Shown one piece after another: positions 42,842 through 52,394 of a stretch of 64,000 nucleotides of DNA. The notes beneath the pieces were generated by a model. It had not been told where the DNA came from, ran no database searches, and was given only the letters and a program-made list of their open reading frames with translations. The position numbers were made by a program, and so were the translations under genes. The stretch lies in NCBI RefSeq assembly GCF_011043735.1, contig NZ_JAAKGV010000001.1:310001-374000 (forward strand), given 5' to 3'. Origin of the DNA: Methylobacterium sp. DB0501 (GTDB taxonomy: Bacteria > Pseudomonadota > Alphaproteobacteria > Rhizobiales > Beijerinckiaceae). Within the stretch, counting starts at the first letter, position 1; the number at the start of each line of letters is the position of its first letter.

Positions 42842-43047
42842 CGCGCGGGGATCTCCCGGGTTCGAGGTCGGCTCGGGACCTCCCTTACCCCGATCGAGGC
42901 CATCGGGCTAACCCGGTCTTCACGGTTCGGCGAAGCCCGTCACGCCTATGCCGCAGGGGAGCCGTCCGTCGCGCGCACTTTGGATCGGCGCGATTGCGTG
43001 GCACAAGAGGTTGACAGAGACAGCCCCGCCTCGCCACATCCCGGATC

Positions 43048-44049
43048 ATGAGCGCCTCCGTGAACCAGACCGACGCCGGTGCCGCCGCGCCCGCGAAGCC
43101 GCCCCTCGAGATCCTCCTGTGCGCCCCGCGCGGGTTCTGCGCCGGCGTGGTGCGGGCCATCGACGTGGTCGAGCGCGCGCTCGCCCTCTACGGCCCACCC
43201 GTCTACGTGCGGCACGAGATCGTGCACAACAAGTACGTGGTCGAGAGCCTGAAGCGCAAAGGCGCGGTCTTCGTCGCCGAGCTCGACGAGGTGCCGGACG
43301 GCAAGGCGCCGGTGATCTTCTCCGCCCACGGCGTGGCGAAGACCGTGCCGCAGAACGCGGTCGCCCGCGGGCTCACCACCATCGACGCGACCTGCCCGCT
43401 GGTGACCAAGGTCCACCGCGAGGCCGAGATCCACCACAAGCGCGGCCGCCACGTGCTGCTCGTCGGCCATTCCGGCCACCCGGAGGTCGTCGGCACCATG
43501 GGCCAGCTGCCCAAGGGCTCGATCACCCTGGTGGAGGATGTCGAGCAGATCGAGGCCCTGGAGCCCGCGACCCGCGACAACCTCGCCTGGGTGACCCAGA
43601 CGACGCTGTCGGTCGACGACACCCACCACATCGTCGAGGCGCTCAAGCGCAAGTTCCCCAAGATCGTCGGCCCGCACAAGGACGACATCTGCTACGCCAC
43701 CACCAACCGCCAGGAGGCGGTGAAGCAGGTCGCCCCCCTGGTCGACGCGCTGATTGTCGTCGGCTCCTCGAACTCCTCGAACTCGCAGCGCCTGCGCGAG
43801 GTCGCCGAGCGGGTCGGCTGCCCGATCACCCGGCTCGTCAACCGCGCCGAGGACCTGGACTGGGAGGCCTTCTCCAACATCCGCCGGCTCGGCCTCACCG
43901 CCGGCGCCTCGGCCCCCGAGGTGCTGGTCGAGGAGATCATCGACGCCTTCGCGACCCGCTACGAGGTTACGGTCGACACCGTCTCGACCACGACCGAGGA
44001 CATGGTCTTCCCGCTGCCGCGCGAACTGCGCAGCGAGGCGGCGGAGTAG
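43048..44049 (+). CDS. ispH: 4-hydroxy-3-methylbut-2-enyl diphosphate reductase
   Basis: A 333-residue iron-sulfur enzyme making IPP and DMAPP in the last step of the MEP isoprenoid pathway. All three cluster cysteines are present: C31 (PRGFCAGV), C116 (DATCPLV) and C215 (DDICYAT). [15 protein letters not shown] and the TQTTLS segment also match. The first 18 residues are an alanine-rich extension. A TTGACA hexamer 32 bp before the ATG may be its -35, but the -10 is poor. A strong terminator follows before thrB. Confidence 0.97.
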   Translation: MSASVNQTDAGAAAPAKPPLEILLCAPRGFCAGVVRAIDVVERALALYGPPVYVRHEIVHNKYVVESLKRKGAVFVAELDEVPDGKAPVIFSAHGVAKTVPQNAVARGLTTIDATCPLVTKVHREAEIHHKRGRHVLLVGHSGHPEVVGTMGQLPKGSITLVEDVEQIEALEPATRDNLAWVTQTTLSVDDTHHIVEALKRKFPKIVGPHKDDICYATTNRQEAVKQVAPLVDALIVVGSSNSSNSQRLREVAERVGCPITRLVNRAEDLDWEAFSNIRRLGLTAGASAPEVLVEEIIDAFATRYEVTVDTVSTTTEDMVFPLPRELRSEAAE

Positions 44050-44087
44050 GGTCGGCACTCCTCCCGGTCTGGCGTTCGCAGGATGAG

Positions 44088-44134
44088 GCGGGATCCCCTC
44101 TCCCACTCGGGAGAGGGGATCCCGCGTTTTTATT
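44088..44134 (+). terminator. intrinsic terminator after ispH
   Basis: A perfect 17-bp stem (GCGGGATCCCCTCTCCC and its complement) with an ACTC loop, followed directly by GTTTTTATT. This is the clearest rho-independent terminator in the window. Confidence 0.88.
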
Positions 44135-44188
44135 GAAGCGCCGGTTTTTCGCTCATTCATCCCATTTAAAGAGCAAAGCAGAACGGCC

Positions 44189-45163
44189 GTGGCGGTCTAC
44201 ACCGAGGTTCCGGACGAGGCGCTGGCCGCCTTCCTTGCCGCCTACGAGATCGGCGATCTCCTGTCCTACAAGGGCATCGCCGAGGGGGTGGAGAACACGA
44301 ACTTCATCCTGCACACCACCACCGGCTCCTACATCCTCACCCTCTACGAGAAGCGGGTGAAGGAGGGCGACCTGCCGTTCTTCCTCGGCCTGATGCAGCA
44401 CCTGGCCGCCAACGGCCTCGCCTGCCCGCAGCCGATCCGCACCCGCGACGGCGCCACCCTGGGGCGGCTCTGCGGCCGGCCCGCCGTGATCGTGTCGTTC
44501 CTGGAGGGCGTCTCGGTGCGCCGGCCGGGGGTCAGGCATTGCCGGGCGCTCGGCGCCGCGCTCGCCGGCCTGCACGCGGCCGGGGCCGATTTCCCGATGC
44601 AGCGGCCGAACGCCCTCTCGGTCGCGGGCTGGCGCCCCCTCTTCGAGGCGGCCGAGGCCGATGCCGACCGCGTCGCCCCGGGCCTTGCTGCGCGCACCCG
44701 CGCGGACCTGGCGCAACTGGAAGAAGCCTGGCCGCAGGACCTGCCCGGCGGCGTCATCCACGCCGATCTCTTCACCGACAACGTGTTCTTCCTCGGCGAC
44801 GAGGTGTCGGGACTGATCGACTTCTACTTCGCCTGCACCGATTCCTTCGCCTACGACCTGGCGATCTGCCTCAACGCCTGGTGCTTCGAGGCGGATTATT
44901 CGTTCAACCGCACCAAGGGCCAGGCGATGATCGCCGCCTACCAGGCGGTGCGCCCGCTCGAACCCCGCGAGGTCGCGGCCCTGCCGCTTCTCGCCCGCGG
45001 CGCGGCGCTCCGCTTCATGCTGACCCGCCTCGTCGACTGGCTCAACGTGCCCCCCGGCGCCCTGGTGAAGCCGAAGGACCCGCTCGAATACGACCGCAGG
45101 CTCGCCTTCCACCGCAAGGTCGCGGCGGCGGAGGAATATGGATGGAGCCCGGTGGCGAGTTAG
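44189..45163 (+). CDS. thrB: homoserine kinase (APH-fold type)
   Basis: A 324-residue kinase phosphorylating homoserine for threonine synthesis. This is the aminoglycoside-phosphotransferase-fold ThrB used by alphaproteobacteria, not the GHMP type. [30 protein letters not shown] text is the ATP-binding lobe, [15 protein letters not shown] holds the catalytic aspartate and [18 protein letters not shown] the metal-binding one. The GTG start begins a protein with the expected N-terminus. In relatives the order is ispH-thrB-rnhA; here a toxin-antitoxin locus follows instead. Confidence 0.93.
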   Translation: MAVYTEVPDEALAAFLAAYEIGDLLSYKGIAEGVENTNFILHTTTGSYILTLYEKRVKEGDLPFFLGLMQHLAANGLACPQPIRTRDGATLGRLCGRPAVIVSFLEGVSVRRPGVRHCRALGAALAGLHAAGADFPMQRPNALSVAGWRPLFEAAEADADRVAPGLAARTRADLAQLEEAWPQDLPGGVIHADLFTDNVFFLGDEVSGLIDFYFACTDSFAYDLAICLNAWCFEADYSFNRTKGQAMIAAYQAVRPLEPREVAALPLLARGAALRFMLTRLVDWLNVPPGALVKPKDPLEYDRRLAFHRKVAAAEEYGWSPVAS

Positions 45164-45193
45164 CGGGCAAGGGCTCTTCCCTCGTCAAAGACG

Positions 45194-45210
45194 GTATGAA
45201 AAAATCATAC
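45194..45210. promoter_or_regulatory. palindrome upstream of parD
   Basis: GTATGA-AAAAA-TCATAC, a perfect 6-bp inverted repeat in an AT-rich patch 33 bp before the antitoxin ATG. It is likely the site for ParD autoregulation. Confidence 0.6.
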
Positions 45211-45242
45211 TCTGGCGTCGACCGTCCGGGGGAGTTGCGATC

Positions 45243-45527
45243 ATGCCTGCCACGACCAAGCGGACCTTCAGCCTGCCCGACGAGCAATCGCACTACATCG
45301 ACAGCTTGGTCGCCTCCGGCACCTATGCGACCGGCAGCGAGGTGGTGCGAGCCGGTCTGAGAGCCTTGCAGGAGCGCGACGCGGCCGTCGAAACCTGGCT
45401 GCGCGACGAGGTCGTGAAGACCTACGATGCGATGACGAGCGACCCGGGCCGCGGACGGTCCGTGGACGACGTGCGCGCCGCTCTCCGCGACCGCCATGCC
45501 GCCCGGTTGCGGGACACCGAGCGGTGA
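45243..45527 (+). CDS. ParD-type antitoxin
   Basis: A 94-residue antitoxin of the ParD/CC2985 type. The N-terminal ribbon-helix-helix KRTFSLPDEQSHYIDSLVASGTYATGSEVVRAGLRAL-like segment binds DNA; the C-terminal half (WLRDEVVKTYDAMTSDPGRGRSVDDVRAAL) normally neutralises ParE. Reading frame and key hydrophobic positions look intact, although the linked toxin is frameshifted. The toxin reading frame overlaps its 3' end. Confidence 0.9.
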   Translation: MPATTKRTFSLPDEQSHYIDSLVASGTYATGSEVVRAGLRALQERDAAVETWLRDEVVKTYDAMTSDPGRGRSVDDVRAALRDRHAARLRDTER

Positions 45528-45823
45528 GCCTGCGGTCGTCCTCTCGCCGGAGGCCGAAGCCGATCTGCAGGGCATCTACGACATTGTTGCAGAGAGAGCC
45601 GGGACGACGCGAGCGCTCGGCTATGTCGAGCGGATCCTGGCGCATTGCGAAGGGTTCGCGACCTTTCCGGAGCGCGGACGAAGACGTGACGATCTTCGCC
45701 CGGAGCTACGGGTGACGGGTCACGATCGCGTTTCACCGCACGGTCGACCATGTGGTGATCGGCCGGATCCTCTACGCCGGCCGGGATGTCGAGACCGCTT
45801 TCGACGCGGATGATACGCCTCAG
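45496..45823 (+). pseudogene. ParE-type toxin, frameshifted
   Basis: The frame starting at 45496 gives PAVVLSPEAEADLQGIYDIVAERAGTTRALGYVERI-like text, RGRRRDDLRPELRVTG, all typical of ParE. After about 45720 the homology moves to another frame: TIAFHRTVDHVVIGRILYAGRD, the C-terminal ParE strand region. In the original frame the protein instead ends as unrelated text at 45813. The normal start (usually overlapping the antitoxin stop) is also not in frame. The toxin is therefore probably inactive while the antitoxin survives. Confidence 0.82.
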
Positions 45824-45845
45824 GGCGCGGCGGGCTTCACGTCCC

Positions 45846-46640
45846 TCACAACCGCGCCAGCAGTTCCGTCTTCTTCGCGGCGAACTCGGCCTCGGTCAGC
45901 ACGCCCTTGCGGTGCAGCTCCGACAGGCGCTCGATCATCCCGAACACGTCGCCGACCTGCGCAGCCGGGGCATCGGCCGGTTGGGAGGGGGCCATCGGCG
46001 GAGAGGCCTCCGGTGCGGGTGCGGTGTGGGGCGCGGGGCTCGCGTCCGGTGCAGGGCCGCCCACCACCGGCAGCTCTTCCAGCCGCACCGGGCCGTGCTG
46101 GCTGGTGAAGCTCAGGGAGTGGGACGAACCCTGCTGCTGCGAGACGCCGCCGATCTGATGGTCGCCGGTGTCGTAGAGCGTCACCCGGCCGCCGGTCTCG
46201 ATCGCCAGGCGGCGGAACTCGGGGAAGAAGGCGTAGCGCGTGTCGTTCTGCGATCCGGAGGTCGCCGGCTGGCCGAGGCCGTCCGGCCACCAGGAGCCGC
46301 CCCAAGACCCGCTCGAAGAGCCGCTCGAAGACCCGCCCCAAGAGTCTCCCGAGCCGAGGCCCTGGCTCTGGTGCTGGCTCGCTCCCCGGCCCTCCGCCGG
46401 CATCGCCGTGGCGAGCGGCGCCAGCTCGTCGCAGAGCGCGACGACCCGGGCCTTGAGGCCGGAATTGAACATGTCGCCGATCATCGTCATCCCGCCGGCG
46501 GACCACTGGCCCATGCCGCCGAGATCGGGATGGTTGAACTGCGCCATCCGGCCATGGCCGCGGGCGAGCGCGTCGAGGAGGTGGCGGACGGCGTCAAGGC
46601 CGACGCCGTGGCGGGCGGCGATCGCGTCGAGGTCGGGCAT
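45846..46640 (-). CDS. SHOCT domain-containing protein
   Basis: A 264-residue protein. The C-terminal 30 residues form a SHOCT domain (IERLSELHRKGVLTEAEFAAKKTELLARL), a short helical module often at protein ends. The middle contains a Gly/Ser/Trp-rich low-complexity stretch (about 95-120) and a Pro/Ala-rich linker (about 200-230). The N-terminus (LDAIAARHGVGLDAVRHLLDAL) resembles a small helix-turn-helix and HGRMAQFNHPDLGGMGQW is a conserved-looking motif. No function can be assigned; there is no signal peptide. Confidence 0.8.
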   Translation of the reverse strand: MPDLDAIAARHGVGLDAVRHLLDALARGHGRMAQFNHPDLGGMGQWSAGGMTMIGDMFNSGLKARVVALCDELAPLATAMPAEGRGASQHQSQGLGSGDSWGGSSSGSSSGSWGGSWWPDGLGQPATSGSQNDTRYAFFPEFRRLAIETGGRVTLYDTGDHQIGGVSQQQGSSHSLSFTSQHGPVRLEELPVVGGPAPDASPAPHTAPAPEASPPMAPSQPADAPAAQVGDVFGMIERLSELHRKGVLTEAEFAAKKTELLARL

Positions 46641-46718
46641 CGGTCAGGTCGCTCCGGAGCGGGATCCGGGCTTAGCCCAGTCCCTGTCCGAGGGGAACGC
46701 CCCTGGGAGCCTTCCGGG

Positions 46719-47876
46719 TCAGCCGAGCCCCGGCAGCATCCCGCGCAGGCGCTCCAGCACGCCGCCGGGCCGGCGCGGCAGGGGCGGGATCGTCGGCGAG
46801 AGGTGCCAGGCGCCCGGATCGGTGCGCAGGTCGCCCTCGCGCAGCGAGTCGATGCGGGCGATCTTGTCGAGGAGTTCCGCCGCCACCGTCCCGGGCTCGC
46901 GCAGCACGAAGTTGACGGTGAAGCCCTCGCCGACATGGCTGCTCGTCCCGACCGGGTAGTAATAGTGCGCCTGCGTGCCGGTGATGAGGTCGATCAGCCG
47001 GTAGGTCGCGCTCAGCTTGAGCCGGTCGGCGATGGCGATCACCCGCCGGCCCGGGGGGGCGAAGAGCAGGGTGTGGAAGGCCGAGCCGTTGGCGCCGAGG
47101 ATGACCCGGTGGCGGGCGAACAGGCGCACCTGCTCGGGGAAGCTCAGAAGCTCGGGATGGACGATCCGTACCCCGTTCGCCGCCAGCACCTCCGTCACCG
47201 CCTCCTCGTTGGCGAAGCGCCGCACCCCGTGCGTCAGCCGCGCCTTCGACAGGTAGACCGGCTGCGGGTCGGCATCGACCTCCCCGGGAGCGTAGTAACC
47301 TCGCCCGATCTCCCGGCACAGGTCGGCGAGGACCGGGAAGGCGTAATCGTCCTGCTGCAGGGCGGCCTGCGGCACCAGGAGGGTGCGGATCCGCATCGGC
47401 CGGCCGAACGAGGCGAGGTCCATCACGCTCAGGCCCAGCCGGCCGAGGATCTCCGGGATGAACGGCGTGGCGCTCCAGTTCGCGTCGAGCCCCGGCCCGT
47501 GGCAGAGCAGGGTCGGGCGCAGGCCCTCCCCGTCGAGATCGAGGAGCGGCCAGAACCGCGCCAGGGTGTTGATGACGAAGTGGCCGTAATGCGGGTGGAT
47601 CGCCCCGACATAGAGGTAGGGGCCGTCCGGCGCCTCGTCGGTCACCGGGCCCTGCCCCTCCGGCCACTCGGTCGTCTGCCAGGTCGGGGTGCGGTCGCCG
47701 CTGTGATGGTCGAGGGATTCGGGCACCATCCGGCCGGCGGCGTCGAAGATCACCGGCACCTTGTCGAGATGGGGCACCCGCGTGAGGTACTGGGCGCCCT
47801 CGACCAGGCGCAGGGCCGGCCGGCCCGCCCGCACCTCGGCCCGGCCGTAGAACGCTTCGCTCCGCTGCAGGATCAT
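46719..47876 (-). CDS. GT61-type (DUF563) glycosyltransferase
   Basis: A 385-residue soluble protein. YVGAIHPHYGHFVINTLARFWPLLD and the C-terminal VILGANGSAFHTLLFAPPG block are signatures of family 61 glycosyltransferases, with VYLSKARLTHGVRRFANEEAV between them. Bacterial members usually modify capsule or surface polysaccharide, but no polysaccharide cluster surrounds it. ATG 47876 lies 33 bp from the kinase stop on the same strand. The exact sugar and acceptor are unknown. Confidence 0.85.
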   Translation of the reverse strand: MILQRSEAFYGRAEVRAGRPALRLVEGAQYLTRVPHLDKVPVIFDAAGRMVPESLDHHSGDRTPTWQTTEWPEGQGPVTDEAPDGPYLYVGAIHPHYGHFVINTLARFWPLLDLDGEGLRPTLLCHGPGLDANWSATPFIPEILGRLGLSVMDLASFGRPMRIRTLLVPQAALQQDDYAFPVLADLCREIGRGYYAPGEVDADPQPVYLSKARLTHGVRRFANEEAVTEVLAANGVRIVHPELLSFPEQVRLFARHRVILGANGSAFHTLLFAPPGRRVIAIADRLKLSATYRLIDLITGTQAHYYYPVGTSSHVGEGFTVNFVLREPGTVAAELLDKIARIDSLREGDLRTDPGAWHLSPTIPPLPRRPGGVLERLRGMLPGLG

Positions 47877-47909
47877 GCCGCTCTTGTCAGTCCCGTCGTC
47901 CTGCGCGGC

Positions 47910-49423
47910 TCAGGCCTGCGCCGCCGGGCTCGCATCCCCCGGCACCTCGATCACTGCCCTTAAGCCGCCGAGTGCGGCCGCGTCGAGGCGCAGGCGGCCG
48001 CGATACAGGGCGGCGAGGTCGGAGACGATGGAGAGGCCGAGGCCCGAGCCCGGCTTGGTCTCGTCGAGGCGCCGGCCGCGGGCCAGCACCGCGACCCGGG
48101 CCTCCGGCGGCAGGCCCGGCCCGTCATCCTCCACCGTGACGATGAGGTGGGGGTACTCGCCCTGGCCGATCACCTCGGCGCGGATCGAGACGCGCGAGTG
48201 GGCCCATTTGGCGGCGTTGTCGACGAGGTTGCCGATCATCTCCTCGAAATCCTGGCGCTCGCCGCGGAAGCGCAGGCCCGGGGTGATGCTGGTCTCGAAG
48301 GTCAGGTCCTTGTCGTAGAAGATCTTGCCGAAGGTGCGCACCAGGGCCGCCACCACCGGCTCGACGTCGGTGAAGGTGCCGAGCGCGCCGGCGAGCGCCG
48401 CGGCGCGGGCGCGGTCGAGGTGGTAGTTCACCTGGTCGCGCATCACCGCGGCCTGCTCGCGCACCTTGACGGCGAGCTCGCTGTTGGCGTCCCCCGCCGA
48501 CGCCTCGTTGACGATGATGCTGAGTGGGGTCTTGAGCGCGTGCGCCAGGTTGCCGACCTGGGTGCGGGCCCGTTCCAGGATCTCGCGGTTGGTCTCGAGG
48601 AGCAGGTTCACCTCGCCGGCGAGCGGCGCGATGTCCCGCGGATACTCGCCCGAGATGCGGTCGGCCTCGCCGCGGCGGATCGCGCCGAGCGCCGCCCGCA
48701 GCTTGATCAGCGGCGCGAGGCCGAAGCGGATCTGCAGCAGGGTGGTGAGGCCGAGCGACAGGCCGAGCAGCGAGAAGGTGATGGTGAGCGCCAGGGTGAA
48801 GCGCCGCATGTCGGCGTCGATCTCGTCGGAGGGGCCGGCGACCCGCACGATGTAGCGGCCCTCCTCGCCGAGATCGACGGTGCGCTCGATGATGCGCAGC
48901 GGCCGGTCGTCCTGCGCCTTGCCGTAGCCCTTGCGCAGCTGTCCCGCTCCGGCCTCGCCGACGGCGTTGTCGGGCGGCTGGAGCGGCACGCCGACCAGCG
49001 AGCGCGAGGTGCGCAGGTCCCGCGGCCGGGCATTGGGCCGGCCGACCTGCCAGTACCAGCCCGACAGCGGCAGGTCGAAGCGCGGGTCGCCGAGAGCGCC
49101 GAAGCTGCGCGCCTCGGAATCGGCGGGCGTGACGAGGTTGGTGGCCAGATCGTTGGCGTAGACGAGGAGGCGGCTGTCGAAGGCCCGCTCGGTGGTCTCG
49201 CGGTACAGGGTCGAGAGGATCAGGCCGGCGATCAGCAGGATGAGCGCGCTGGAGATCAGTGCCGAGACCGCGAGGCGGACCGCGATCGAGCGCTTGCGCC
49301 ACGGCCGCCAGCCGAGCCAGCCGAACCCCCGGGAGACGGGCGCGGAGCCGGGGGCGACGCCGCCGGCAAGGCCCGTTTCGACCGTGTCCGTCGGCCTCGG
49401 CGTCTCGGCCGCGGCGCGGCCGG

Positions 49424-49427
<4 letters not shown>
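47910..49427 (-). CDS. sensor histidine kinase (FeuQ/PhoQ-like)
   Basis: A 505-residue membrane kinase with transmembrane helices at about 52-75 and 211-232 around a periplasmic sensor of about 135 residues. The H-box NLAHALKTPLSIIVNEA (H296) is of the PhoQ/FeuQ sort. NLVDNAAKWAHS, EDDGPGLPPE and GSGLGLSIVSD complete the ATPase domain. It overlaps the response regulator gene by 4 bp. FeuPQ in rhizobia controls cyclic glucan export; PhoPQ elsewhere senses Mg2+ or peptides. The signal here is unknown. Confidence 0.92.
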
Positions 49428-50101
<674 letters not shown>

Positions 50102-50136
50102 GATCCGAACCCCTCACGCTCAGCACAAACCCGCGA

Positions 50137-50514
50137 TCACCACTGACCGGCCACTTTCCCGGACCGGGCATCCACCATCACGTGCACGAACTGGCCGTCC
50201 TTGCGCAAGGCCGTCAGCATGTAGACCAGCGCCTCGTCCCGGCGGCAGAGATTGGCCCGCACGATGTCGGCCCGCGGCACGGCGGCCCGCGCGGCGCGGA
50301 TCGCCGCCACCGGCTCGACCACCCGCTTCTCCGCCACCGCCTCGCGCAGGTCGCCGGAGGAGAGGCAGGTCTGCGCCGTCTCGGCGGCCTTGAGCGGATG
50401 GGGCGTCACCGCCCCGGTGGCGGTCTCGTCCCGCTCCTCCGCGGCCGCGAGCCAGCCCGAAGCGCCGGCGAGGCCGACCAGGGCGGGGAGCAGGAGGAGA
50501 ACGAGATGACGCAT
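50137..50514 (-). CDS. PepSY domain-containing periplasmic protein
   Basis: A 125-residue exported protein with signal peptide MRHLVLLLLPALVGLAGASG. The PepSY fold follows: LREAVAEKRVVEPVAAIRAAR, then VRANLCRRDEALVYMLTALRKDGQFVHVMVDARSGKVAG. PepSY proteins often modulate peptidases or sensor kinases. Here it is first in the operon with the FeuP/FeuQ-like pair and may tune the kinase sensor domain; this role is inferred from position. An ATG at 50523 would add three residues. Confidence 0.85.
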   Translation of the reverse strand: MRHLVLLLLPALVGLAGASGWLAAAEERDETATGAVTPHPLKAAETAQTCLSSGDLREAVAEKRVVEPVAAIRAARAAVPRADIVRANLCRRDEALVYMLTALRKDGQFVHVMVDARSGKVAGQW

Positions 50515-50538
50515 GCCGGAGACCATCGTCGCCGGGCA

Positions 50539-50557
50539 CTGAATGCACCCTGAATGC
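50539..50557 (-). promoter_or_regulatory. 11-bp-phased direct repeat, candidate FeuP/PhoP box
   Basis: On the coding strand GCATTCAG-GGT-GCATTCAG, two identical 8-bp half-sites one helical turn apart, 25 bp before the PepSY start. This geometry is what OmpR/PhoP-type regulators recognise, so autoregulation of the operon is likely. Confidence 0.65.
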
Positions 50558-50758
50558 GAACGTGCCGGGTTTTCGAAGGCCGGTCCGGTCACATCCTCGT
50601 GTGCCGCCAAGGTTCGGGATCAAGGTTCGGGACCAAGGTTCGAGGCAAGGCTCCCGCAGGCGCGACGCGGATGAACCAATCCGGCGGCGTCTCCGTTATA
50701 GTTAAGGTGGCGTTCACCGCGCCGTCCGACCCTGCCGGCCGTCACCAGGGAGAGGCTT

Positions 50759-51169
50759 GTGCGTCCCGCCGCGATCCCGTTCCTCGCCGCCGTCCTGATT
50801 GCCGGAGGGCTCGTCGGTGCGGCCTCCGCGCAGGAGACGGCGCCCGAGCCGGCTTCCGTCACCGCGACGGGCGCTCCCCTGCTGCTGCGCATCCACCCCC
50901 GCGACGAGGCGCCGGAGGACGGCCCGGGCGCCGACGCGGCCGACGCGGCGCGCGAGGCGGAAGCCGCGCGGGTGGCGGCCGTGGCCCGCGCCGCTGCGGC
51001 CCGGGAGGCGTTCGAGGCGCGCATCACCGCGCGGGCCAACCGGGCGATCGCCTCGGTCTGCACCGGCTGCCTCGGCCCGGTGCCGCGCTCCGTGGCGCTG
51101 GCGCCGCCGGAGGGCGGACCCGCGCCGGTCCGACCGATCCCGGCTTCGGTCGCCATGACGGAGCCTTGA
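50759..51169 (+). CDS. hypothetical secreted protein
   Basis: A 136-residue protein with a signal peptide (PFLAAVLIAGGLVGAASA, cleavage before QETA). The mature part has an acidic linker, a 40-residue alanine/arginine helical stretch (AADAAREAEAARVAAVARAAAAR) and a CTGC pair near residue 101 followed by LGPVPRS. No known domain is recognised; the two close cysteines could form a disulfide or bind a metal. The start is GTG with AGGGAGAGG upstream. It is monocistronic. Confidence 0.65.
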   Translation: MRPAAIPFLAAVLIAGGLVGAASAQETAPEPASVTATGAPLLLRIHPRDEAPEDGPGADAADAAREAEAARVAAVARAAAAREAFEARITARANRAIASVCTGCLGPVPRSVALAPPEGGPAPVRPIPASVAMTEP

Positions 51170-51300
51170 TAGGACCTTGATGGGACGGAGTCGTGAGCAG
51201 CGGGGTTGACAGAGGATCAGGTGCCGCGCCCGATATCGCCGGCGCCGTCGGAATGGGCCGTCGTCCCTCCGTGTCGCCGGAATGCGGGGAGCCTGTCGGC

Positions 51301-51918
51301 ATGGTCGGCGCCATCGGACTCGTCCTGTTCGACCTCGACAACGTGCTCTACGATTACAACCGCCGCCGGCGCGCCGAGCGTCTATCGGCCATCACCGGCA
51401 TCGCGGCGGACCATATCTCGGCGGCGATCTGGGACAGCGGCCTGGAGCGTCTGGGAGATGCCGGGACTCTTCCACGTGACGCCTATCTCCAGGCCTTCGG
51501 CGACCGGATCGGATTCCCGGTCGGCCTGGCGGACTGGCTGGATGCGCGGCGCGCGGCGATGAGTCCCAACGGCCCGATGCTCGCGCTGGTCGAGCGGCTG
51601 CGCGCCTCGGTGGGCGTGGCGATCCTGACGAACAACCCGGAATTGCTGACCGATCACGTCGACGTCCTGTGCCCGGAACTCCGGCCCCTGTTCGGGGACC
51701 GGATCTATGCTTCGGCGTCGTTTCGCGCGGCCAAGCCCGACGTGACCTGCTTCCAGCGCTGCCTCGCCGGCCTCGCGGTCGAGCCGTCGGCCGTGCTGTT
51801 CGTGGACGACCTGCCCGAGAACGTCGCGGGCGCGCGGGCGGCGGGTCTGCATGCCCATCACTTCACATCGGTCGAGGGGGTTCGCCGCGAACTGGCGGCG
51901 CGGGGCATGGCGATGTAG
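51301..51918 (+). CDS. HAD-superfamily hydrolase
   Basis: A 205-residue phosphatase-like protein with all HAD motifs: nucleophile region LVLFDLDNVLYDYN (D11, D13), motif II VAILTNN, the motif III lysine in FRAAKPDVTCFQ and motif IV VLFVDDLPENVAGARAAGLHAHHF-like text. It falls in the HAD-IA group (epoxide hydrolase N-terminal/FMN phosphatase-like) with a helical cap. The substrate is unknown. ATG 51301 follows GGGGAG; the frame is open upstream to 51193 but that part is not HAD-like. Confidence 0.88.
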   Translation: MVGAIGLVLFDLDNVLYDYNRRRRAERLSAITGIAADHISAAIWDSGLERLGDAGTLPRDAYLQAFGDRIGFPVGLADWLDARRAAMSPNGPMLALVERLRASVGVAILTNNPELLTDHVDVLCPELRPLFGDRIYASASFRAAKPDVTCFQRCLAGLAVEPSAVLFVDDLPENVAGARAAGLHAHHFTSVEGVRRELAARGMAM

Positions 51919-51944
51919 GGGCGGATCGCCGCATCCGGGCGAAC

Positions 51945-52186
51945 TGATCCGCCGTGATCTCCGGTTTGTCGGGATGGCCTCGCCGCCGGCAGGGGCGAAG
52001 ACCAGGGAGACGAATGGCCCGTCGAGGAAGCGCGGGCGTCCATCGGAGGCCGGCTCGGGAGGCTGGCTCGGCCGCCTCGACCCTGGCATCCGCCCAGTCG
52101 AACCGGTCGCGCGCATCGGCGAAATCCATCCGATGCTTGCGGATGGTGCTCCCACGCGTGGGATCGTCCGAGGCCATCCACGTCAT
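51945..52186 (-). pseudogene. BrnT-type toxin relic
   Basis: The gap 51919-52394 holds no intact gene. On the minus strand the frame from ATG 52186 reads SDDPTRGSTIRKHRMDFADARDRFDWADARV, which fits the BrnT N-terminus (the NxxKHGIDFxDA block). Farther on, homology resumes in another frame near 52044 as GRPRFLDGPFVSLVFAPAGGEAI and a degraded arginine-rich end, matching BrnT strands. No BrnA antitoxin follows; the opposite strand is occupied by the HAD gene. It is therefore a decayed RelE-fold toxin gene. Confidence 0.7.
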
Positions 52187-52192
52187 TTAAGC

Positions 52193-52234
52193 GTCCATAC
52201 GAAAAATCATGGAGGCGGGATATTTCGTATGGAC
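52193..52234. promoter_or_regulatory. 12-bp inverted repeat upstream of brnT relic
   Basis: GTCCATACGAAA (52193-52204) and TTTCGTATGGAC (52223-52234) are perfect complements around an 18-bp centre, in an AT-rich island, six bases before the relic ATG. It could be the old autoregulatory operator or the end of a small mobile element. Confidence 0.6.
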
Positions 52235-52394
52235 GAGATGAAACGTCTTCGCTCTCGCTGCCACCCTGAGGACCCGAACTCGGACCGATCGCCGGGCATC
52301 GGTGGACCCGGCCGGGATGGCGTTCCGCCACCCTGGACCTTCCCCGTCGGATCGGGCAGGGCGGAGGTACCCGACCCTGCGCTCCGAGAGCGAC

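Noticed and set aside
43011..43039. TTGACA followed by CCACAT before ispH as a promoter
   Set aside because: The -35 is perfect but the -10 is poor and would imply a nearly leaderless transcript; not strong enough to list.
52302..52394. Longer N-terminus for the first trypsin-like protease
   Set aside because: Extra residues are polar and proline-rich and would bury the signal peptide.
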